From Eudoraea sp. (GTDB lineage: Bacteria > Bacteroidota > Bacteroidia > Flavobacteriales > Flavobacteriaceae): a DNA stretch of 8,068 nucleotides. Within the stretch, counting starts at the first letter, position 1. The number at the start of each line of letters is the position of its first letter. The notes below the pieces were generated by a model. It searched no databases. It was not told the DNA's origin and was given only the letters and a program-made list of their open reading frames with translations. The DNA is taken from positions 1-8,068 of the forward strand of contig JABDRK010000242.1 in the NCBI GenBank assembly GCA_013041785.1, read 5' to 3'. The position numbers and the translations under genes were made by a program. Below are positions 1-5,114 of this stretch, in pieces.

Positions 1-1
1 C

Positions 2-460
2 CCTTATCCCCTGATGGAAGAGGTCATCCAAAAACTCGATTATACCCAAACCTTTAAGATCTTCCTATTTGGAGGCGGGGGAAAAGAAGCAAAAATTTTG
101 CAGGAGACCGCTTCCAATTGCAAAAATGTTGTCAATATGGCGGGGGTTACAGACCTTTTACAGGAGCTGGAGCTGATCTCTCATCTGGACCTTATGGTCT
201 CCATGGATAGCGCCAATGCCCATTTAGCGGCTATGTACGGCATTCCCACTATTACATTATGGGGAGTAACCCATCCCTATGCCGGGTTTTACCCATTTGG
301 ACAGGATCCGGAACATGCGCTGTTGGCAGATCGCACACAGTACCCTTTGATTCCTACTTCTATTTATGGAAATAAAATGCCAAAGGGTTATGAGCATGCC
401 ATGGAAACCATCTCACCGGAAGCAGTTTTGGAAAAGATCCAAAAGCTTTTAGGGGTTTAA
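2..460 (+). CDS. Glycosyltransferase family 9 (heptosyltransferase-like), 3' part
   Basis: This is the C-terminal part of a GT9 protein, the family of ADP-heptose:LPS heptosyltransferases that add sugars to the lipopolysaccharide core at the inner face of the cytoplasmic membrane. The reading frame is open to the left edge, so the ATG at 14 is probably internal and the gene starts outside the window. Visible signatures of the nucleotide-sugar binding half are a glycine-rich FLFGGGGKEA strand-loop, then SMDSANAHLAA, then TLWGVTHPYAGFYPFG, as is usual in Bacteroidota GT9 proteins. It ends in a TAA that overlaps by 4 bases the stop codon of the convergent regulator gene. The donor and acceptor sugars cannot be read from this fragment. 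The family call is firm; the exact substrate is not. Confidence 0.9.
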   Translation, partial: PYPLMEEVIQKLDYTQTFKIFLFGGGGKEAKILQETASNCKNVVNMAGVTDLLQELELISHLDLMVSMDSANAHLAAMYGIPTITLWGVTHPYAGFYPFGQDPEHALLADRTQYPLIPTSIYGNKMPKGYEHAMETISPEAVLEKIQKLLGV

Positions 461-1071
461 GCCAGCTCTTTCTGTGCAAGACTATTGAGGTAGCTTTTTA
501 ATTGCGACATATAATTATAGCGTAACATTCTTGCATTTCCTTCCACCATTAGGGTTCGAATACCCATATAAGATGAAATCAGGAAACTGGCAACAGCATC
601 GCTATGTACATGCCTGGCAACAAAACCATCGGATTTTCCTTTCTGCAGCAGGGAAATTATATTTACTTCCCAGACTTTGAGGATATCCCGTAAATAACGG
701 CTTATGGTTTCGTTTCTCCCATTGAATTCGGTAAGGAAATTATTCAGTACAAAGCCATAATCCATTTGATTGTGCTCTGCTTTTTGCAGGGAATCATCCA
801 GACACTTTTCAATAACCACCAGGGGATTTTCTTTGCCTTCGATAGGCTCGATAAGCGTACCGTATACTTTTTGTACAATCAGATTCTGAATAATACTAAT
901 AAAGAAATCCTCTTTGGATTGGAAGTGGTAGTAAAACGCCCCCTTGGATAGTTCCAGGGATTTTAAAATGTCGTCTATACTTGTATTGTAATAGCCTTGT
1001 TCATAGAATAATTCAAGACCTGCGACTTGCATTCGGTGCATGGTTGCCATGCGTTTGAGATTCTTATCCAT
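457..1071 (-). CDS. TetR/AcrR-family transcriptional regulator
   Basis: This encodes a 204-residue, one-domain-plus-ligand-domain repressor of normal TetR length. The N-terminal DNA-binding helix-turn-helix lies at about residues 28-53, with the typical SIDDILKSLELSKGAFYYHF pattern followed by SKEDFF. The remaining ~145 residues are helical and variable, as expected for the ligand-binding and dimerisation part, so the inducer cannot be predicted. The ATG at 1071 is chosen because it leaves a normal short N-terminal arm; ATGs at residues 8 and 11 are possible alternatives. No clear Shine-Dalgarno sequence is present. A perfect operator-like dyad lies about 150 bases upstream (1219-1240), between this gene and arsS, suggesting autoregulation. 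Unlike many TetR genes it has no efflux operon beside it. Similar dyads before the arsenosugar genes make those genes the likely targets; this is inference. Confidence 0.93.
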   Translation of the reverse strand: MDKNLKRMATMHRMQVAGLELFYEQGYYNTSIDDILKSLELSKGAFYYHFQSKEDFFISIIQNLIVQKVYGTLIEPIEGKENPLVVIEKCLDDSLQKAEHNQMDYGFVLNNFLTEFNGRNETISRYLRDILKVWEVNIISLLQKGKSDGFVARHVHSDAVASFLISSYMGIRTLMVEGNARMLRYNYMSQLKSYLNSLAQKELA

Positions 1072-1180
1072 CAGATTTGGGTTTTAGGGTTAAAAAGACC
1101 ATCGGGTCTATTATAAAGAACCTCCGAAGTTGAGCGAAAGGGGGTATAAAAGGATGTAGGTGTTAAAAAAGTCGACAACA

Positions 1181-1196
1181 GGTCTGAAATCCGACC
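1181..1196. promoter_or_regulatory. Imperfect inverted repeat in the tetR leader
   Basis: The dyad GGTCtG-AAAT-CcGACC pairs 5 of 6 positions. Its right arm shares CCGACCA with the stronger operator at 1222-1228, starting 31 bases away, close to three helical turns. It may be a secondary regulator contact, but the arm spacing differs from the main operator, so this is weak. Confidence 0.25.
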
Positions 1197-1218
1197 AACA
1201 ACACCATAACCAAAAAAA

Positions 1219-1240
1219 TTACCGACCACTTAGTCGGTAA
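1219..1240. promoter_or_regulatory. Probable TetR operator upstream of the tetR gene
   Basis: This is a perfect 8-base inverted repeat, TTACCGAC and GTCGGTAA, separated by the 6-base spacer CACTTA. Length, symmetry and the ACCGAC...GTCGGT core are typical of TetR-family operators. It lies in the 235-base gap between arsS and the regulator gene, on the upstream side of the regulator. Binding here would most simply give autorepression. Degenerate copies with the same GAC-N6-GTC spacing occur at 3673-3694 and 3800-3821. Confidence 0.75.
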
Positions 1241-1306
1241 AATTGATCGACAAACAGCACGTTTAACCCAAAAACTTGCTTGGAAAATGATATTTAGACG
1301 GATGTT

Positions 1307-2362
1307 TTAGGTTACAGAACCCTGACAACTACTCCCTGAACCTGCAGTGCAGCCATAACAATGCTGAGAGATCACTATGTCCCGATTGTTAAGCAGGGAC
1401 TCATTGTAATCCTTGATATGATGTACCTGGCTTTGCACTTTAAGGTCGAGCATCTGATTGAAATCGCAATCGTAAAGCCATCCATCCCAGCTAACAGACA
1501 GGGTATTGGTGCACATTACATTATCTACCGCAGCAGGATTGTAGGCTTCTACAAGTGAATACATGTATTCTTCGTAATTCTCTGAGGCAATCAGATAATC
1601 CAGGAACCTGGATATAGGCAAATTGGTAATTGCGAACAAATCATGGAAATCAATGTCAAAATCTTCCTTCAGTGCTTTTTTGAAGTCCAATTCCAGTGCG
1701 GCCTGATCACCCGGTAGGAAAGCCCCGGATGGATTGTATACCAGGTCAAGCCTTAGGGAACTTCCCGGAAGTCCGTAACCAACGGAGTTTAGCTGCTTCA
1801 GTGCGGTGATCGATTTGTCAAAAACGCCATCTCCACGTTGCTTATCGGTCTTGCCTCTGGTATAATGAGGCATGGAAGAGACTACATGGATGTTGTGTTT
1901 TTTAAAAAATTCCGGGAGGTCATGGTATTTTTTATTCGCCCGCATAATAGTCAGGTTAGAACGCACAATGAAATCCTGTATCCCAGCCTTGGCAGCTTCC
2001 TCTACAAACCACCGGAAATTCGGGTTCATTTCGGGGGCACCACCTGTTAAATCGAGGGTATGGGCACCCGTAGTCCGAATAACTTTAAGACATTCCTCCA
2101 TGGTTTCACGGGTCATGATCTCCTTGCGGTCCGGTCCCGCATCCACATGGCAGTGTTCACAAACCTGGTTACACATGTAGCCTACATTGATTTGCAGGAT
2201 CTCCAGTTTTTTGGGTCTGAGCGGAAATAGACCGGATTCTGCGAGTTTATCTTTGAAAAAAGGCAATTCTCCCTCGGCAAAGATCGAGTTGCTTAATATA
2301 TCCAGTTGACGCTGGGTATCGGCCAGCTTATTATTTCGTGCTTTAAGCGATTTTGTTTTCAT
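1307..2362 (-). CDS. arsS: Arsenosugar biosynthesis radical SAM protein ArsS
   Basis: ArsS is a cytoplasmic radical SAM enzyme that forms the As-C bond of arsenosugars, coupling a dimethylated arsenical to the 5'-deoxyadenosyl group of SAM. The 351-residue protein has the [4Fe-4S]/SAM triad as CNQVCEHC (C64, C68, C71), followed by the SAM-contact segment TGGAPEMNP (~106-114). A C-terminal DUF3641-type Cys-rich region has C284, C299, C335, C338 and C346 and ends with CYGCTAGSGSSCQG, highly characteristic of this family. Some relatives use selenocysteine; here ordinary Cys codons are present throughout. The ATG at 2362 is followed by a Lys-rich N-terminus and preceded by an A/T-rich leader without an SD. 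It is the last gene of a same-strand cluster with the AhpD-like gene (78-base gap) and the DUF2064 gene. No arsM is in the window. Confidence 0.92.
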   Translation of the reverse strand: MKTKSLKARNNKLADTQRQLDILSNSIFAEGELPFFKDKLAESGLFPLRPKKLEILQINVGYMCNQVCEHCHVDAGPDRKEIMTRETMEECLKVIRTTGAHTLDLTGGAPEMNPNFRWFVEEAAKAGIQDFIVRSNLTIMRANKKYHDLPEFFKKHNIHVVSSMPHYTRGKTDKQRGDGVFDKSITALKQLNSVGYGLPGSSLRLDLVYNPSGAFLPGDQAALELDFKKALKEDFDIDFHDLFAITNLPISRFLDYLIASENYEEYMYSLVEAYNPAAVDNVMCTNTLSVSWDGWLYDCDFNQMLDLKVQSQVHHIKDYNESLLNNRDIVISQHCYGCTAGSGSSCQGSVT

Positions 2363-2394
2363 AAATACAAATAGGTGTAAAATATATGTCGGCC

Positions 2395-2416
2395 GTAAGA
2401 ATTTGATATTCCTTAC
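2395..2416 (-). other. Small hairpin between the AhpD-like gene and arsS
   Basis: On the minus strand GTAAGGAAT and ATTCTTAC pair with one bulged base around a 5-base loop. No U-tract follows, so it is not a convincing terminator. The sequence TATATTTT at 2379-2386 (minus) just downstream resembles a Bacteroidota -7 element and could give arsS its own promoter. Both readings are weak. Confidence 0.25.
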
Positions 2417-2440
2417 ACGCAGCTATGGCATTTATTGGCA

Positions 2441-2776
2441 TTACATGGAAAGTTTGTTGTATTTGTTCATCATTTGAACCCCGTGTACCAGCGTTGCGCC
2501 ACTTTCTATTGCCGCACCGGCATGTACAGCTTCCATCATTTCTTCTTTGGTAATACCGCGCTGTAAGCCGTCTTTGGTGTAGGCATCAATACAATAGGGG
2601 CATTTTACCACATGTGCTACTGCCAGGGCAATCAGGGATTTTTCACGGGCACTCAGGGCACCTTCTTCAAATACTTTTCCGTAATAATCAAAAAATTTGG
2701 TTCCCAGTTCCTCGCTCCATTCTGTGATGTTGCCAAATTTCCGCAAGTCTGCAGGATCGTAATATGATTTAGCCAT
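2441..2776 (-). CDS. Arsenosugar biosynthesis-associated AhpD/CMD-like peroxidase-fold protein
   Basis: This is a 111-residue carboxymuconolactone decarboxylase/AhpD-fold protein of the subgroup that accompanies ArsS (arsenosugar biosynthesis-associated peroxidase-like proteins). The core helix carries REKSLIALAVAHVVKCPYC, with the redox pair C59-C62 preceded by an acidic residue at E45. In classical AhpD the second Cys is followed four residues later by a catalytic His; here that position is Tyr (CIDAYT), which I recall as typical of this subgroup. The role may be thiol redox chemistry on an arsenical intermediate, but the reaction is not known to me. The ATG at 2776 follows an A-rich leader (AAAAGAAAATTTAA), as is usual in this phylum. 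It sits between the DUF2064 gene and arsS on the same strand, separated by 108 and 78 bases. Confidence 0.88.
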   Translation of the reverse strand: MAKSYYDPADLRKFGNITEWSEELGTKFFDYYGKVFEEGALSAREKSLIALAVAHVVKCPYCIDAYTKDGLQRGITKEEMMEAVHAGAAIESGATLVHGVQMMNKYNKLSM

Positions 2777-2810
2777 TTAAATTTTCTTTTAGAATTAATA
2801 TTAAAGACCA

Positions 2811-2839
2811 CTTCCGGCAACCTTAAGGGATGCTGGAAG
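2811..2839. repeat. Strong hairpin-forming inverted repeat between DUF2064 and AhpD-like genes
   Basis: Arms CTTCCGGCAACC and GGGATGCTGGAAG flank a TTAA loop. Nearly all positions pair, with one G-T wobble and one A-A mismatch on the plus strand. It sits in the 108-base gap inside the probable arsenosugar operon and about 35 bases before the AhpD-like start. There is no following U-run on the minus transcript. It may be an mRNA stability or processing element, or a REP-like palindrome; the role is unknown. Confidence 0.5.
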
Positions 2840-2884
2840 GGCGATTGGGATAAAACGGGGACTGCCAAAGGCCAGAACCCTATA

Positions 2885-3577
2885 TTAAATGAAACATGCG
2901 GGGGAACCCCTGTTCAGAATATACGGATCCGGTTGAGCCGGAATACGCTGGGTTGGAGCATATAGGATTGTTTTACACTGCCTGTAAAACGGGAGCAGAA
3001 GCTTATATATACCAAAAGGTATATTAATTAGGTCATTAATTGCCAAAGCGATGTCAGACGGGACGTCCAGGTCTACAAGAGGATTGAGGATATGGACCTC
3101 CTGTCCTGCTGACCTCAATGCTCCCAGCATTTGTCCAAAAACAGCACTCGAGTTCCAGGAGATCCTCAGAAACCGGTCTTCCAGGAATGCGTTCCGCGAT
3201 ATGGCCAATAGATAAAAGCCTCCGTCCAAACTCGGGCCAAGAACAGCATTACCTGTTCTTAAATCATTAATAGCAGCCTTAAGATGTGAAATCTTCAGGG
3301 AAGGACTGTCATTGCCAATGGTTATAATGCCATCATACCCCAGGGAGAATATCTTTTTCATGGCATTGATATACCGTTCTCCAAAAGTATCTCCTACCTG
3401 TTCCTTTTCAGTAATATGGTAATAGGGAAGTTTGAGTTGTTTAGCCAGAACGAGCGTGCGTTCCGTAAGTGCCTCAAAAACTTCAAGGGAAGACCCAACT
3501 GCTTTGCGCTGCTGTTCCGCTTCGGGGGTATTCGCGAAAATAAGAAGAGCGATATGGTTTTCGACACCTGCAGGCAT
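2885..3577 (-). CDS. DUF2064 (TIGR04282-like) arsenosugar-associated transferase
   Basis: This 230-residue protein has a GT-A/nucleotidyltransferase-like fold of the DUF2064 family, annotated as an arsenosugar biosynthesis glycosyltransferase when beside ArsS. Recognisable blocks are ALLIFANTPE (10-19), TFGERYINA, the metal/nucleotide region ITIGNDSPSL (85-94), GPSLDGGFYLLA (114-125) and DLDVPSD (169-175). The N-terminal GKxKTRL signature of most family members is absent, replaced by EAEQQRK, as I recall for the flavobacterial branch. A ~45-residue C-terminal tail follows the usual domain and ends NRGSPACFI. The ATG at 3577 is the first in-frame start after an upstream stop and directly follows a 14-base palindrome. 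It is probably the first gene of the DUF2064-AhpD-arsS operon. The actual sugar substrate is unproven. Confidence 0.87.
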   Translation of the reverse strand: MPAGVENHIALLIFANTPEAEQQRKAVGSSLEVFEALTERTLVLAKQLKLPYYHITEKEQVGDTFGERYINAMKKIFSLGYDGIITIGNDSPSLKISHLKAAINDLRTGNAVLGPSLDGGFYLLAISRNAFLEDRFLRISWNSSAVFGQMLGALRSAGQEVHILNPLVDLDVPSDIALAINDLINIPFGIYKLLLPFYRQCKTILYAPTQRIPAQPDPYILNRGSPACFI

Positions 3578-3591
3578 GGGAAAATTTTCCC
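3578..3591. promoter_or_regulatory. Perfect 14-base palindrome abutting the DUF2064 start codon
   Basis: GGGAAAATTTTCCC lies directly against the ATG. On the minus strand the only SD-like bases (AGGGGA) form its first arm, so an RNA hairpin would hide them. It may be a translation-control hairpin or a protein-binding site. An 8-4-style A/T core also makes chance possible. Confidence 0.4.
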
Positions 3592-3654
3592 CTAACTTAC
3601 AACTATATGCTTAAAAATTCAGGAAGCGGGGTCAATTTAACACGCTAGATAAAA

Positions 3655-3670
3655 ATATCCGATGAAATGC
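3655..3670. repeat. 16-base direct repeat, copy 1
   Basis: The exact sequence ATATCCGATGAAATGC recurs 181 bases downstream. This copy ends 2 bases before the operator-like site at 3673. The flanking bases differ, so the match is exactly 16. Confidence 0.8.
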
Positions 3671-3672
3671 TC

Positions 3673-3694
3673 TTACCGACGCTTCAGTCTGATT
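3673..3694. promoter_or_regulatory. Putative TetR-type operator, site 1 of the arsenosugar leader
   Basis: The left arm TTACCGAC is identical to that of the tetR operator at 1219-1240, and the right arm begins GTCTG after the same 6-base spacer. Identity to the tetR operator is 14 of 22. The right arm is degenerate. It lies about 95 bases upstream of the DUF2064 start, a plausible promoter position. Confidence 0.45.
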
Positions 3695-3794
3695 ACAAAA
3701 CTATTCTATCCTTCTCTCCAAAAAGGATATCTGGTTGTTATCCCTAAAAAACCGGATTAAAAACAAGGATTTTGGAAGACAAGGAATCAAACTT

Positions 3795-3827
3795 CAGCAT
3801 AACAGACCAGGCAGTCGGTTATAGCTG
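3795..3827. promoter_or_regulatory. Putative TetR-type operator, site 2 (long dyad) of the arsenosugar leader
   Basis: The core at 3800-3821 is TAACAGAC-CAGGCA-GTCGGTTA, 16 of 22 identical to the tetR operator with the same spacer length. Its arms pair 7 of 8, and the dyad extends outward through CAGC/GCTG with one bulged base. Read on the opposite strand it gives ACCGAC-N6-GTCTG, the same bipartite core as site 1, so the two sites form an inverted pair about 127 bases apart. Alternatively it could act as an RNA hairpin; no U-tract follows on either strand. Confidence 0.5.
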
Positions 3828-3835
3828 CAAGGCTC

Positions 3836-3851
3836 ATATCCGATGAAATGC
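3836..3851. repeat. 16-base direct repeat, copy 2
   Basis: This is the second exact copy of ATATCCGATGAAATGC, beginning 15 bases after the core dyad of operator-like site 2. Confidence 0.8.
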
Positions 3852-3943
3852 ATAAAATTTGCTCAAGAACTCAGGGAAGATGAGTAAATAACAATTAGCT
3901 GCAGGGAATACCTTTTTCAGAATTGAGTTTATCCTGGACGAAC

Positions 3944-4996
3944 TTAAACATCGTCATAATCCACGCTCAAAGTAGGGGTAGTCGGGTGGGCCTGACAGGT
4001 AAGTACAAATCCATCCGCAATCTCACCGTCGGTAAGGATCTGATTTTTTTCCATTACAGCCTTGCCTTCGGTTATTCGCGCAATACAGGTACTGCAAACC
4101 CCTCCCTGACAAGAATAGGGGGCGTCAATCTTTGCCTTGAGCACAGCATCCAGGACCAGTTCTTTGCGATCCATGACCAGCTGCTGCTCTTCATCATCCA
4201 ATATAACCGTTACCTGAGTTTTTCCTTCTCCGATTTCCTGTGCTTCCATATCTGTTTCTGATTCAGTTGTTGTAAAGAGTTCAAAGAGTATTTTATCTGA
4301 AGAAACACCCTTATCTGCTAAAACCTCCTTAACTGCATTGATCATGGGTTCAGGTCCACAGAGGTAAAAGGCATCTATATCCAGATCTTTGAATTTATTC
4401 TTAAGGGCATAATTGACCACGGAGGAATCAATCCGGCCAAATAGCGCATCTTCTTCTCTGGCCCGACTACAAACGTATTGAACAAAAAACCTATCGGTAT
4501 ATTCATCCTGTAACGCCCTGATTTCTTCATAAAACATGGTCTCAGCAAGGTTCTGGTTTCCGAAGACCAATACAAATTTGTTCTCCGGGTGGCTGCCCAG
4601 TACAGTGCGGGCTATACTCATAATAGGCGTAATCCCACTTCCCGCGGCAAAGGCCATAATATCACATTTCTGAACAGAGTCAAATACAAAACGGCCTTCT
4701 GGCGCGCTAACTTCCAGCACGTCCCCTTCTTTCAATTTATTGTTCGCATAATCAGAAAAACTTCCGCGATCAACACGTTTAACCCCGATGGTTATGTCCG
4801 GCTCACCCGGAGCAGAACTAATGGAGTAGGCCCGTCTCAGTTCTTCACCATTAATATCTTTCTTGATGGTGATATACTGGCCAGCTTTAAATTGAAATTG
4901 TTCTTTAAACTCCTCCCCAATACCCAATGTAATGGCAACTGAACTGGGCGTGAGGGACTTAATTTCTTTTACCGGTAAGGGATAAAAAGTACTCAT
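3944..4996 (-). CDS. PaaE-like NAD(P)H oxidoreductase (FAD, NAD and C-terminal 2Fe-2S domains)
   Basis: This 350-residue cytosolic electron-transfer flavoprotein moves electrons from NAD(P)H through FAD to a plant-type 2Fe-2S cluster and on to a partner oxygenase or acceptor. The FAD domain (~1-105) has RAYSIS (55-60). The pyridine-nucleotide domain (~110-245) has GSGITP (119-124) and CGPEPM (213-218). The C-terminal ferredoxin domain (~258-350) has the ligands C296, C301, C304 (CQGGVCSTC) and C334. The domain order and length match PaaE/PaaK of the phenylacetyl-CoA epoxidase system, but no other paa gene is present, so the electron acceptor is unknown and no symbol is given. The ATG at 4996 is followed by STFYPLPV, normal for the family. 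It is likely monocistronic, with a -7 element 16 bases upstream, and divergent from the DUF5687 gene. Confidence 0.92.
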   Translation of the reverse strand: MSTFYPLPVKEIKSLTPSSVAITLGIGEEFKEQFQFKAGQYITIKKDINGEELRRAYSISSAPGEPDITIGVKRVDRGSFSDYANNKLKEGDVLEVSAPEGRFVFDSVQKCDIMAFAAGSGITPIMSIARTVLGSHPENKFVLVFGNQNLAETMFYEEIRALQDEYTDRFFVQYVCSRAREEDALFGRIDSSVVNYALKNKFKDLDIDAFYLCGPEPMINAVKEVLADKGVSSDKILFELFTTTESETDMEAQEIGEGKTQVTVILDDEEQQLVMDRKELVLDAVLKAKIDAPYSCQGGVCSTCIARITEGKAVMEKNQILTDGEIADGFVLTCQAHPTTPTLSVDYDDV

Positions 4997-5012
4997 TTAA
5001 GCAATTTTCCCG

Positions 5013-5020
5013 CAAAACTA
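5013..5020 (-). promoter_or_regulatory. Bacteroidota -7 promoter element (TAGTTTTG) for the oxidoreductase
   Basis: The minus strand reads TAGTTTTG, a full match to the TAnnTTTG -7 consensus of Bacteroidota, 16 bases before the ATG at 4996. No good TTTG -33 box is seen at the expected distance, so the 5' leader would be very short. Confidence 0.45.
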
Positions 5021-5032
5021 AACATTGCTGGG

Positions 5033-5042
5033 GATGGCCATC
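5033..5042. promoter_or_regulatory. 10-base palindrome between divergent genes
   Basis: GATGGCCATC is a perfect palindrome in the 118-base gap between the divergent oxidoreductase and DUF5687 genes, just upstream of the oxidoreductase -7 element. It may be a regulator site, but it is short enough to occur by chance. Confidence 0.2.
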
Positions 5043-5072
5043 TAAAAAATAGGTTAAAAGTGTAACAAAATA

Positions 5073-5080
5073 TATATTTA
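5073..5080 (+). promoter_or_regulatory. Possible -7 element (TATATTTA) for the DUF5687-ABC operon
   Basis: TATATTTA matches TAnnTTTG at all but the last position and lies about 35 bases before the ATG at 5115. No clear -33 box is present, and the A/T-rich surroundings make it weak. Confidence 0.3.
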
Positions 5081-5114
5081 CCCTACTAACGCATTGATTC
5101 AAGAACCAGGGAGC

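Larger units (their letters stand above)
3578..3943. other. 366-base intergenic regulatory region upstream of the arsenosugar cluster
   Basis: No gene is supported here on either strand. The region holds a start-adjacent palindrome (3578-3591), an exact 16-base direct repeat (3655-3670 and 3836-3851) and two operator-like dyads in inverted relation (3673-3694 and 3800-3821). A weak hairpin with arms ACTCA/TGAGT at 3869-3885 lies about 60 bases beyond the oxidoreductase stop and could mark that gene's 3' end. No good TAnnTTTG promoter was found on the minus strand; TTTTG at 3696-3700 could be a -33 element upstream of the first dyad. The unusual density of symmetric sites suggests this is the main control region of the arsenosugar genes. 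Confidence 0.55.

Noticed and set aside
457..1071. Reading the TetR gene as a multidrug-efflux repressor
   Set aside because: No efflux pump genes lie beside it within the window; operator placement points instead to itself and perhaps the arsenosugar genes.
1838..2180. Open frames on the plus strand opposite arsS
   Set aside because: They lie antisense to a well-conserved radical SAM gene, show no family features, and are explained by its codon composition.
3794..3853. A 19-codon minus-strand frame starting MHFIGYEPC in the leader of the arsenosugar cluster
   Set aside because: It is very short, has no ribosome binding site and overlaps the repeat and the dyad; chance is the simpler explanation, though a leader peptide is not excluded.
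4028..4035. GTCGGTAA, identical to one arm of the TetR operator
   Set aside because: It is a single half-site inside coding sequence with no partner arm at the right spacing.
3923..4261. Plus-strand frame opposite the 3' end of the oxidoreductase
   Set aside because: It is the antisense shadow of the 2Fe-2S domain, whose cysteine ligands are clearly encoded on the minus strand.
3944..4996. Assignment to phenylacetate degradation (paaE)
   Set aside because: The domain layout fits, but no paa gene is nearby and such reductases serve many oxygenases, so the specific pathway was not claimed.
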